The position numbers and the translations under genes were made by a program. Below are positions 1 to 5,772 of a DNA stretch of 5,772 bases, in pieces; position 1 is the stretch's first letter; each line of letters begins with the position of its first letter. Source of the DNA: Desulfobacteraceae bacterium (GTDB lineage: Bacteria > Desulfobacterota > Desulfobacteria > Desulfobacterales > Desulfobacteraceae); contig JAAEMC010000560.1 of assembly GCA_024225895.1 (NCBI GenBank), forward strand, positions 1-5,772. Direction: 5' to 3'. Under the pieces are notes generated by a model. That model searched no databases and was not told the origin of the DNA. It worked only from the letters and a program-made list of their open reading frames with translations.

Positions 1-509
1 AAAATATTGGCAAAAAAAGGAGTCCCAAAACTGCTTAAAATCAGGCCAATTACACCACCCGCCGTCAAAAGCGGGAACAGACGCTTGGATTGCCGTGTAT
101 TGAACATGTCATTGGCAAGGTTCCAGAACAATAATGCCTGCAACAACTCAAACTGGCTTTTGAGCATAAACAATGCCGGATAAATAATATCAAAACCAAA
201 AGGGATTAGAAGGCGGATCACAACCACCATGGTGCCGCATAAAACAAAAAGCCAGGTAAGCAGTCTAGCACCGGCGGTCCGGCTCATTACCGCCGTTAAA
301 AAACCTGTAATGACAAATGTGACAACAGCATTGAGCATGTTGACTATGGGAAGATACTCCACGCCATAGCGTTTTAAAAAAACAGTCTCTGCATAATTAT
401 TGAGAATCATTCCCGAACTTCGGACAAGGAACAATAAAAGTGCTGTCCAGAAGAGCATGCTGACTTCATTTTCATACAACTTTAACCAGCTTAAAATCTT
501 AGCCCGCAT
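1..509 (-). CDS. NTT/TLC-like (ATP/ADP translocase-type) membrane transporter, N-terminal part
   Basis: The gene starts at ATG 509 and runs off the left edge, leaving 169 complete codons. The visible protein is very hydrophobic and holds about four to five membrane segments: roughly residues 15-32, 42-62, 68-90, 95-115 and 140-160. The stretch LFWNLANDMFNTRQSKRLFPLL, split by a charged loop and followed by TAGGVIGLILSS, resembles the conserved segment of the NTT/TLC nucleotide transporters and their MFS-like relatives, which often carry C-terminal HEAT or cyclic-nucleotide-binding domains. Any such domain would lie outside the window. The start codon overlaps the stop of the upstream SUMF1-like gene by one base (TAATG), and a GAGGT ribosome site at 520-516 sits six bases upstream, so translational coupling is likely. 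The substrate cannot be told from this part. A generic MFS permease is the main alternative. Confidence 0.7.
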   Translation of the reverse strand, partial: MRAKILSWLKLYENEVSMLFWTALLLFLVRSSGMILNNYAETVFLKRYGVEYLPIVNMLNAVVTFVITGFLTAVMSRTAGARLLTWLFVLCGTMVVVIRLLIPFGFDIIYPALFMLKSQFELLQALLFWNLANDMFNTRQSKRLFPLLTAGGVIGLILSSFGTPFFANI

Positions 510-1372
510 TAATCTACCTCAAGAACAAGTCTGAAACCGGTTGTTCTGAACTTTGAAGCAGGGCTCGCAAAAGCCCGGTTGGCACTTCTGCAGTAGAAAC
601 CGTACCGGTACCAGCTGCCACCTCTTCTGATCATTACGTTCTTCTCAGGATATGTTCCTGCCAATGCCCTTCCTGATTCATCCTTATATACAGTGTATTT
701 ATCTGAACACCATTCCCACACGTTTCCATGCATATCGTACAGTCCCCAGGCATTGGGAGCGTAGCTTTTCACTGGGAAGGGTCCATTGGGTTTAAAACCC
801 TTGGATTTTGCATATTTCACACACTCAGGCCCCTTTTCGGTATTATTTGCGAAAATGGCTTTGGAACAGTTAATGGTATCTCCAAAACTATAAGCGGTTG
901 TAGTCCCCGCCCTGCAGGCATATTCCCATTCAGCCTCTGTGGGCAGCCTAAAACGCATTTTTTCCTTTTTATTCAACTTTTTAATAAATTTTATCACCTG
1001 GAAATAGGAAACTCGTGTCACCGGGATATTATCTAATCCTTTTCTGGGCCTGAACAGTTTGCGGCCAACAACATTTTTCCATTGTTTTATCGTCACTTCG
1101 GTGGTTTGCATATAAAATGCCTTTTGTATCGCTACCTTATGCTGAATCTCATTTTCATCCCGATAAGGCTCGTCTCCAGGGCTGCCCATTACAAACGAAC
1201 CCGGCTGAATCAAGACAAACTCCATGCCCATGTGGTTTTCAAAACGCTCTTTAGGTTCTGTTGCATGCAATTGAAGGAATAAAAAGACACAAAAGGATGT
1301 CACAACTACAAGACACCACCCTCTGATTGAAAATTGTTTTTTAATATTCGCAAAAAGGTCCATAATGTTCAT
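509..1372 (-). CDS. SUMF1/FGE-sulfatase-domain protein with N-terminal signal or anchor
   Basis: This 287-residue protein has a basic N-terminus and a hydrophobic helix at about residues 20-35 ending in LHA, a possible but weak signal-peptidase site. It is therefore exported or membrane-anchored. The rest is one FGE-sulfatase (SUMF1) domain. Visible motifs are GSFVMGSPGDE (58-68), PVTRVSY (117-123), RLPTEAEWEYACRAG (142-156), NAWGLYDMHGNVWEWCSD (207-224), RRGGSW (249-254), CRSANR (261-266) and TTGFRLV (277-283). True formylglycine-generating enzymes bind copper through two cysteines in the RGGSFxCxxxxC region. Here only the second (C261) is kept and the first position is arginine (R256), so sulfatase activation is unlikely. 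Non-FGE members act as ligand-binding or accessory domains, including in signalling. ATG 1372 was chosen, but ATG 1363 is equally possible since neither has a clear Shine-Dalgarno. The gene is first in a unit with the transporter-like gene and divergent from the radical SAM gene. Confidence 0.9.
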   Translation of the reverse strand: MNIMDLFANIKKQFSIRGWCLVVVTSFCVFLFLQLHATEPKERFENHMGMEFVLIQPGSFVMGSPGDEPYRDENEIQHKVAIQKAFYMQTTEVTIKQWKNVVGRKLFRPRKGLDNIPVTRVSYFQVIKFIKKLNKKEKMRFRLPTEAEWEYACRAGTTTAYSFGDTINCSKAIFANNTEKGPECVKYAKSKGFKPNGPFPVKSYAPNAWGLYDMHGNVWEWCSDKYTVYKDESGRALAGTYPEKNVMIRRGGSWYRYGFYCRSANRAFASPASKFRTTGFRLVLEVD

Positions 1373-1430
1373 CTTGGTGTATAGAAATTAATTTATTTTG
1401 GTTAAAGCATTATCAAGGACAATTGAAATC

Positions 1431-1458
1431 TTGACTTTTATAGTAGTAGTAATAAAAT
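1431..1458 (+). promoter_or_regulatory. Candidate sigma-70-type promoter for the radical SAM gene
   Basis: TTGACT (1431-1436) and TAAAAT (1453-1458) are separated by 16 bases, each matching five of six consensus bases. Transcription would begin near 1465, leaving a leader of about 37 bases before ATG 1502. The region is AT-rich, so chance matches are not excluded. I found no equally good promoter on the minus strand for the divergent SUMF1-like gene. Confidence 0.45.
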
Positions 1459-1501
1459 CATATTTTTTCAAACAATAATTTTAAATTTGGATATATTAAA
1501 A

Positions 1502-2728
1502 ATGACCGACACCCTATTCATACAGTTTTTTAGTAAAACAAAAAGCAATTGGTTTGACCTGTCCAATGGATTCTCCGACACCTATGATCTTTGTAAAAAC
1601 AGAGGTGATTTTTTATGGATGCCCCATGAGGCGGACAATGACAAATGGTACGATGAACAAACCTATCAAAACCGCGAACTGCCCATAAAAAAAGGAACAA
1701 TATATATCAGTGCCAGCTATATCAATCAATTATACCAGGCCTATACCTGGGCCAACCAGTACCCTGAAATCCAATTTATTGTGGGAGGGCCTGTGGCATC
1801 GGAAAGATGCAATAGCAATGCAGGCTGGCATCCGGTACATTTTAAAATAAACGGGGACCTGCCGCCCAATCTTTTTTTAACCGGCAAAAGTGTGGAAGAC
1901 CTTTTTAATGTCCCTAATTTTTCAGGGCAATGGAAATTGACCATTCCCGAAGCCGTCACAAATGACAGCCGCATCTATTTTTCCTATACCCTGGAAAACA
2001 TGTGCTACTGGCGCAAATGCCCTTTTTGCTCCATTGCCCAGCATACCCCGGAGCACTTTCGAAAACGCAAGCATATTGGTCTTGAATTTAAAGGTCTTGA
2101 TTATAATGGTCACAAAATTGTCCGGCTGAACACAGGATCCATGATCCCGGATCACATCACAAAAATTATTCCGTCGCTTCCCACAGGAGATGATATCGAA
2201 TACCGCTTTTTTGCCAGAACCGCAAAAGCGGAAACAAAAGCTTTAAAAGAAGCCACACAAAAATGCAATGGAAATATCCCCGACTGCACCCTGGGTTTTG
2301 GCATTGAATTCCCGTCGGACCGCATGTGGAAATATCTGAACAAAGGCACGACCATGGCAGAAGTATTTGACACAATTCAATTGTGCCATGATACCGGCTT
2401 TAAAGTAAATGCCAACGTCATCCTGGGCTGGAACAATTTGGTGGAAAATGATTTAAAGGACCTGGATTATTTCATGGGCAACCTTTCAGATAACGCCGTG
2501 ACCTCTCTGCAGCTTAGATGGCTTTTTGCCCACCCGTATACACAGATTTATGAAGATTACCAAGGAAAAGAAAAATCATTAACTCTGGGGCCGTTCAACT
2601 GCGGTTTCAACGTCAGGATCAATGAAGAACAGATGGAACTGAACCTTGAAGCTGCCCGGATAATCAAAGAGAAATGCACTTTAAAAAAGATTAAACTTGA
2701 GGGATACAAAAATCTTCAAAAAGCTTAA
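1502..2728 (+). CDS. Radical SAM protein with CX4CX2C motif and B12-binding-like N-terminus
   Basis: From ATG 1502 the protein has 408 residues. An in-frame TTG at 1487 would add five, and neither start has a good ribosome site. The cysteines C168, C173 and C176 in NMCYWRKCPFCSI form a CX4CX2C motif for the 4Fe-4S cluster that cleaves S-adenosylmethionine, rather than the usual CX3CX2C. Downstream, FGIEFPSDRMWKYLNKGTT (about 266-284) and FKVNANVILGW (about 300-310) match the later strands and helices of the radical SAM barrel. The N-terminal segment with YISASY (about 68-73) and IQFIVGGP (about 90-97) resembles the Rossmann-like cobalamin-binding domain of B12-binding radical SAM proteins. 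I do not see the usual DxHxxG cobalamin ligand motif, so cobalamin binding is doubtful. No pathway partners are adjacent. The substrate is unknown. The 3' end overlaps a minus-strand coding remnant tail-to-tail. Confidence 0.88.
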   Translation: MTDTLFIQFFSKTKSNWFDLSNGFSDTYDLCKNRGDFLWMPHEADNDKWYDEQTYQNRELPIKKGTIYISASYINQLYQAYTWANQYPEIQFIVGGPVASERCNSNAGWHPVHFKINGDLPPNLFLTGKSVEDLFNVPNFSGQWKLTIPEAVTNDSRIYFSYTLENMCYWRKCPFCSIAQHTPEHFRKRKHIGLEFKGLDYNGHKIVRLNTGSMIPDHITKIIPSLPTGDDIEYRFFARTAKAETKALKEATQKCNGNIPDCTLGFGIEFPSDRMWKYLNKGTTMAEVFDTIQLCHDTGFKVNANVILGWNNLVENDLKDLDYFMGNLSDNAVTSLQLRWLFAHPYTQIYEDYQGKEKSLTLGPFNCGFNVRINEEQMELNLEAARIIKEKCTLKKIKLEGYKNLQKA

Positions 2729-2882
2729 TATCTGTTAGTGGAGCCAAAGGAGACGACAAACTCACTTCCATCTGATTCTCATTGATACGGACCGTTTCGC
2801 ACGGCAAGGACTCGGAAGCCAGTGTTTTGTCTTCAACCAGCCAATAGAGAAAGGGTATATTAATCTCAAAGCTTTTTTCCAT
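2691..2882 (-). pseudogene. Short coding remnant, possibly from a PilZ-like or signalling protein
   Basis: A 63-residue reading frame starts at ATG 2882. The frame is open upstream to a TAA near 2949 but has no conventional start or ribosome site there, and none is seen before ATG 2882. The peptide looks protein-like: it contains INIPFLYWLVEDK, PCETVRINENQMEV and SSPLAPLTDIKL. The alternation 'RINENxMEVSLSSPLAPLTDIKL' is reminiscent of PilZ-like or C-terminal domains of bacterial signalling proteins. This family link is an impression, not an identification. The frame stops soon after DIKL and overlaps the last 38 bases of the radical SAM gene. The simplest reading is a truncated gene fragment left by rearrangement. 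A tiny expressed gene, or chance, are the alternatives. Confidence 0.35.
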
Positions 2883-3006
2883 TACGATGATTGGTTTGCA
2901 TGGTTTTTTTGGATTCTCGGCATTAATATTTAGGTTACGAATGTTGTTTTACACTACCATAGAAAATAACAACTTCAAAGTTTTAAAGGAAGGACATATT
3001 CATAGC

Positions 3007-4092
3007 TTATGGCTTTGAAGCTATCATCCAGAGCTCTTTTAAGGTTTTGCCATTACCGAAGCCTTTTACAAACCTGGAATGAATAAGAGGTGAAGAGACC
3101 AGTTTAAGACATGCCCAAGGAAGGGTATAAAACAGGTTGGCACTCCATTGATAAAGCCGTAAATCAGTTTTAATACCCTGAATATATTGTTGGTACAATT
3201 TGCAGGCACTTTTTGTTTTTCTTTTGGAATCCACAATGGCCCTTGCTGCCTCCTGCCCGCTTTTTATGGCAAAGTAGAGTCCTTCACCCAGAAAGCCTTC
3301 CGCAAACCCGGCAGCATCACCCACCAAAATAATCCTGTCGGAACAAGGTATGCAATTATACCCACCACTGCAAATGGGATATCCCTTAAAGCCTTCCAAT
3401 CTATCTGACCCAATCTTGATTTTTGCAAAGTCCGTAAGAATTTTTCTTTTAAGCATTGTCCTGTTTGTTGTGGAATAGATGCCGATATTGACATGGTCAT
3501 CCAAGGGAAATACCCAGCGATAACCTTTTACAAGAGAAGGAAATTCCAGCTCCATCAGAAAGCGGGCCGGATTATCCACCCTTACCCTAGCTTCTACGGC
3601 AAAATTTTGTTTCAAACGATTCATGCCTTTCACAAATTTGCGAACAAAACTATTGGCTCCATCTGCACCAATGAGATATCGGGCCTTAAATGTGCGGCTG
3701 CCCGTTTCTATCTCAATATGTGAAGGAGTTTGAACAACGTTTTTAATCTTTCTTTCAACATGAAATGCCCCTCCCTTGGCCAGCACTTTTTCCAAGGAAA
3801 ACAGATCCAGTTCATCCCTTCTGGTCATGTGGCACAATGTGTTTTTATCTTCTAAGATAAATGACTTTCTGGTGGAAGAAGTGATCTTTATTTTACGACA
3901 CTCTTTCTTGATAACAGGAGTGATATCATATTTCAGCAAGTTCAATGCTTTAGGTGTTAAACCTCCGGCGCAGGCCTTCACCCTTGGAAAATCACTTTTA
4001 TCCAAAAGAACAACCCGTAATCCTGCAGACAGCAGGTCATATGCTGCTGCGTTTCCCGACGGTCCTGCTCCTATGATGGCGACATCAAACAT
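3007..4092 (-). CDS. Geranylgeranyl reductase family FAD-dependent oxidoreductase
   Basis: From ATG 4092 the protein has 361 residues, a normal length for the family. The start lies just before the first strand of the FAD-binding Rossmann fold (MFDVAIIGAGPSG, dinucleotide motif GAGPSG at residues 8-13). The acidic end of the second strand follows in VVLLDKSDFPR. Family marks are CAGGLTPKAL (41-50), IGADGANSFVRK (141-152), the YxWxFP substrate-pocket motif as YRWVFP (191-196), and the second FAD motif VGDAAGFAEGFLGEGLYFAIKSG beginning at about 257. Known relatives reduce double bonds of prenyl chains in archaeal lipids, chlorophyll side chains or quinones. The substrate here is not shown, and a role on menaquinone or another prenyl lipid is only an inference. 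A TTG at 4140 would add 16 residues. Neither start has a Shine-Dalgarno. The gene stands alone behind the flagellin terminator. Confidence 0.87.
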   Translation of the reverse strand: MFDVAIIGAGPSGNAAAYDLLSAGLRVVLLDKSDFPRVKACAGGLTPKALNLLKYDITPVIKKECRKIKITSSTRKSFILEDKNTLCHMTRRDELDLFSLEKVLAKGGAFHVERKIKNVVQTPSHIEIETGSRTFKARYLIGADGANSFVRKFVKGMNRLKQNFAVEARVRVDNPARFLMELEFPSLVKGYRWVFPLDDHVNIGIYSTTNRTMLKRKILTDFAKIKIGSDRLEGFKGYPICSGGYNCIPCSDRIILVGDAAGFAEGFLGEGLYFAIKSGQEAARAIVDSKRKTKSACKLYQQYIQGIKTDLRLYQWSANLFYTLPWACLKLVSSPLIHSRFVKGFGNGKTLKELWMIASKP

Positions 4093-4244
4093 GGCCAGGC
4101 TTTTATCAGTTTTTTTAAGGAATGTAAAATATCCGGACAAGCCTTGATTATGGCCAGGGATGTGTCTTTTTGTTGTTATTGTTGCATGTTATGAAATTTG
4201 ATGGTGGATTTGGGCAAGCTGTATTTTCATTGCACCGCATACAA

Positions 4245-4288
4245 AACCCCCCTGTACCCCGTCAATTATGCCGGGGTACAGGGGGGTT
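4245..4288 (-). terminator. Rho-independent terminator of the flagellin gene
   Basis: Two perfectly complementary 17-base arms, 4245-4261 (AACCCCCCTGTACCCCG) and 4272-4288, enclose a 10-base loop. On the minus strand the GC-rich stem runs straight into TTTTGT and begins three bases after the flagellin stop codon. On the plus strand no comparable T-run follows, so it acts for the minus strand. It should isolate flagellin from the reductase gene downstream. Confidence 0.9.
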
Positions 4289-4291
4289 AGT

Positions 4292-5128
4292 TTAACTGAT
4301 AATATCAATCATATTGTTGGCGGATTTGTTGGCTTGAGCTTGTGCAAAGATTCTTGCTTTGGCCAGTGCTTTAATGCGGTTTAAGTTGGTGGATTCTTCT
4401 GCAAAATCAAGGTCACGGATTTCAGACTCAGCAGCCAAGGTATTAATCCTGGCATTGCCCAGATTGTTGATGGTGGATTGGAGCTGGTTTTGGATGGAAC
4501 CAACCTGGGAACGTTGCTGGGATAAATAATCTAAAGCAGTGTCGGCAATATCAATTGCAGCCTGTGCACCTTCTTCGGTTGTCACATCAATGGATGCAAG
4601 GCTTCCCAGTGTTTCATCGGTTATGTTTTCAGGATCAATGGAACCCAGAGAAATTTCTACGGTTTCACCTGCTGCTGCACCTACCTGGAATTCTTTATTT
4701 GTAAAACTGCCGGATAAAAGTTTTTGCCCGTTAAAAGAGGTATTCTGGGAAATATCTCTGAGCGCGTCCAGAGATTTACCGATATCAGCCTGGATGGCTT
4801 GCCTGCTTTCAGGAGACTGGGCAGCACTGGCTGCTTGAATCGCCTTCACCCGAATATCCTGGACAATCTCGGCAGCCTGCCCTAAAGCCCCATCTGCCAC
4901 ATTGGTGATGGAAATGGCGTCATTAGCATTTTTCATGGCCTGCTCAAATCCTTTTGCCTGGCTGGCCAGCTGATTGGCAATTGCCATTCCCGATGCATCG
5001 TCTGATGCTTTATTGATTTTTCGTCCTGTGGAAAGTTTCTGGAGTGACGCCGATAAGTCCTGCTGGTTTTTCTGAAGCTGATAATTGGCAATGGCGCCAC
5101 CAATATTTGTGTTTATCCTTAAACCCAT
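4292..5128 (-). CDS. Flagellin (short form)
   Basis: This 278-residue protein is the structural subunit of the flagellar filament, exported by the flagellar type III system and polymerised outside the cell. The N-terminal D0/D1 region (about 1-140) carries MGLRINTNIG, LSTGRKINKASDDASGMAIANQL (31-54), NDAISITNVADGAL (69-82) and FNGQKLLSG (132-140). The C-terminal D1/D0 region (about 195-278) carries RSQVGSIQNQLQSTINNL, ARINTLAAESEIRDLDFAEES and the amphipathic end finishing NNMIDIIS. Only some 45-50 residues separate the two, so the variable outer domains D2/D3 are essentially absent. An in-frame ATG at 5146 would swallow the ribosome site. ATG 5128 is preceded by AAGGAGGT at the right spacing and gives the family's usual N-terminus. 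It has its own promoter and terminator, so it appears monocistronic. Which flagellin paralogue it is cannot be decided here. Confidence 0.97.
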   Translation of the reverse strand: MGLRINTNIGGAIANYQLQKNQQDLSASLQKLSTGRKINKASDDASGMAIANQLASQAKGFEQAMKNANDAISITNVADGALGQAAEIVQDIRVKAIQAASAAQSPESRQAIQADIGKSLDALRDISQNTSFNGQKLLSGSFTNKEFQVGAAAGETVEISLGSIDPENITDETLGSLASIDVTTEEGAQAAIDIADTALDYLSQQRSQVGSIQNQLQSTINNLGNARINTLAAESEIRDLDFAEESTNLNRIKALAKARIFAQAQANKSANNMIDIIS

Positions 5129-5132
5129 ATGC

Positions 5133-5140
5133 ACCTCCTT
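5133..5140 (-). promoter_or_regulatory. Strong Shine-Dalgarno that sets the flagellin start
   Basis: AAGGAGGT on the minus strand lies four bases before ATG 5128. It is a near-perfect anti-16S match and rules out the in-frame upstream ATG at 5146. It contrasts with the neighbouring reductase, SUMF1-like and radical SAM genes, none of which has a recognisable site, and fits the high output expected of flagellin. Confidence 0.85.
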
Positions 5141-5163
5141 ATGCACTTAATATAACTTTTATA

Positions 5164-5192
5164 AGTATATGGATTTATGTAAAAAAAATCAA
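5164..5192 (-). promoter_or_regulatory. Candidate sigma-70-type promoter of the flagellin gene
   Basis: On the minus strand TTGATT (5192-5187) and TATACT (5169-5164) are separated by exactly 17 bases. A start near 5157 would give a leader of about 29 bases. I saw neither a convincing sigma-28 box (TAAA-N15-GCCGATAA) nor a sigma-54 GG/GC element between the flagellin start and 5240. The region is AT-rich, so the match could be fortuitous. Confidence 0.45.
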
Positions 5193-5445
5193 ATAAAAAC
5201 CAAAAATAGAAAATTTAGGGACTACCCCTGATTCTACAGATGCGTGCGGTATTCAAATAAAGCATATCTATTTTGGATGAAGGCATAGATCTTTCTCGTA
5301 TTTGTGGCTGAACAAAAATTCAATATTTTATTCAGTACAAGGCAAGAGTTAAATTTTAACCAGAGGAATACATTGAGTATTTTAAGGATTAAAATTTTAA
5401 TGCCAACGCAGCAATTGAGAAAATAAAGGGATTTTCGTTCAGTCA
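5193..5445. other. AT-rich intergenic region, possible dispersed repeat element
   Basis: No convincing gene is present between the regulator stop and the flagellin promoter. The DNA holds a perfect 14-bp palindrome at 5388-5401 (ATTAAAATTTTAAT) and a 13-base inverted repeat at 5348-5360 (GTTAAA-T-TTTAAC), about 27 bases apart. A GTG-started minus-strand frame (5446-5234) exists, but its composition is not protein-like. The patchwork of palindromes and the abrupt start at the regulator stop codon suggest a repeat element, but no second copy lies in the window to prove it. Confidence 0.35.
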
Positions 5446-5772
5446 CTATTTATGATTTTCAACCAGTGCCAATATCATTTGCCCGATAACAGAACCAACC
5501 TTTTTCATATGGGTGACTCGTTCTTCTTCCTTGCGTCCAGGATAGTTTCGAAAAGAGATAAGGACACCGCTCAGGCAGGAAAAAAGGGTGTGGGCCAAAA
5601 GACGGGTGTCTGACGTGGCGCCAATTTTTTTAAATACAAGTTCAAACAGATTCATCAGATCTCTGCCGGTGTCGTTGAGTTTGCTTAAGGATCCTTTATT
5701 ATTTTTTCCATGAAGGGCAAAATGAGTGATCATCCTCCACTGGGCCTCATGGATGATATAATAATCTATAAA
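5446..5772 (-). CDS. TetR/AcrR-family transcriptional regulator, C-terminal part
   Basis: The reading frame is open from the right edge to a TAG at 5446, giving 109 visible residues. The start and the DNA-binding helix-turn-helix lie outside the window. The visible part is all helical in character. It runs from FIDYYIIHEAQWRMITHFAL through LMNLFELVFKKIGATSDTRLLAHTLFSCLSGVLISFRNYPG (about 42-80) to VGSVIGQMILALVENHK. This order of a long helix, an 'LLA..L...L.G.L..F' helix and a final hydrophobic helix is typical of the ligand-binding and dimerisation domain of TetR regulators, which repress genes until a small effector binds. Internal methionines (for example at 5733) are not the true start. 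The target genes are unknown; flagellin downstream is not implied by this alone. The family call rests on the C-terminal domain only, which is poorly conserved. Confidence 0.65.
   Translation of the reverse strand, partial: FIDYYIIHEAQWRMITHFALHGKNNKGSLSKLNDTGRDLMNLFELVFKKIGATSDTRLLAHTLFSCLSGVLISFRNYPGRKEEERVTHMKKVGSVIGQMILALVENHK

Noticed and set aside
728..1036. 102-residue plus-strand frame opposite the SUMF1-like gene
   Set aside because: The minus-strand SUMF1 motifs are continuous through this region, so the plus-strand frame is a shadow.
2943..2982. Weak AT-rich inverted repeats (GTTGTTTT/AATAACAAC and AACTT-CA-AAGTT) after the reductase gene
   Set aside because: The stems are short, bulged and almost without GC, with no T-run in place, so a terminator cannot be supported.
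3776..4147. 123-residue plus-strand frame
   Set aside because: It lies wholly antisense to the reductase gene, whose FAD motifs are unmistakable; the plus-strand peptide has no recognisable features.
4091..4158. Direct repeat ATGGCCAGG at 4091-4099 and 4150-4158 around the reductase start
   Set aside because: Only nine bases long, without flanking similarity or a palindromic operator structure; chance is sufficient.
4539..4838. 99-residue plus-strand frame rich in Ser and Ala
   Set aside because: It is antisense to flagellin; its composition merely mirrors the flagellin codons.
5234..5446. 70-residue minus-strand frame with GTG start overlapping the regulator stop (TAGTG)
   Set aside because: The overlap imitates translational coupling, but there is no ribosome site. 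The peptide is rich in Ile, Leu, Asn, Lys, Phe and Cys as expected from translated AT-rich intergenic DNA, with no domain pattern.

Overview
The window looks like chromosomal DNA of a flagellated, anaerobic Gram-negative bacterium, most plausibly a marine sulfate reducer of the Desulfobacteraceae type (Desulfobacterota). This is an inference from the gene mix (SUMF1-type protein, radical SAM protein, geranylgeranyl-reductase-like flavoprotein, short flagellin), the moderate-to-low GC and the AT-rich intergenic DNA. No rRNA or other taxonomic marker is present.

Layout. (1) Positions 1-1372, minus strand: a two-gene unit. An anchored or exported SUMF1/FGE-sulfatase-domain protein is followed by the N-terminal part of a membrane transporter resembling the NTT/TLC nucleotide (ATP/ADP) translocases. 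The two overlap in a TAATG stop/start junction and the transporter runs off the left edge. (2) Positions 1373-1501: a divergent intergenic region with a plausible sigma-70-type promoter facing right. (3) Positions 1502-2728, plus strand: a radical SAM protein with a CX4CX2C cluster motif and a degenerate B12-binding-like N-terminal half. (4) Positions 2691-2949: a short minus-strand coding remnant that overlaps the radical SAM 3' end tail-to-tail. (5) Positions 3007-4092, minus strand: an FAD-dependent oxidoreductase of the geranylgeranyl reductase family. (6) Positions 4245-5192, minus strand: a complete flagellin transcription unit with promoter, strong Shine-Dalgarno, 278-residue flagellin and a perfect 17-bp terminator stem. 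(7) Positions 5193-5445: AT-rich non-coding DNA with two palindromes, possibly a dispersed repeat. (8) Positions 5446-5772, minus strand: the C-terminal half of a TetR-family regulator running off the right edge.

The genes do not form one pathway. The only clear functional coupling is the overlapping SUMF1-like/transporter pair. The radical SAM and geranylgeranyl-reductase-like genes look like solitary enzymes, and the flagellin is a self-contained unit. I found no CRISPR array, tRNA, rRNA, insertion sequence or obvious defence system. The points most worth checking are the radical SAM protein of unknown substrate, the coupled SUMF1-like/NTT-like pair, the short inverted coding similarity around 2613-2800, and the possible repeat upstream of flagellin.
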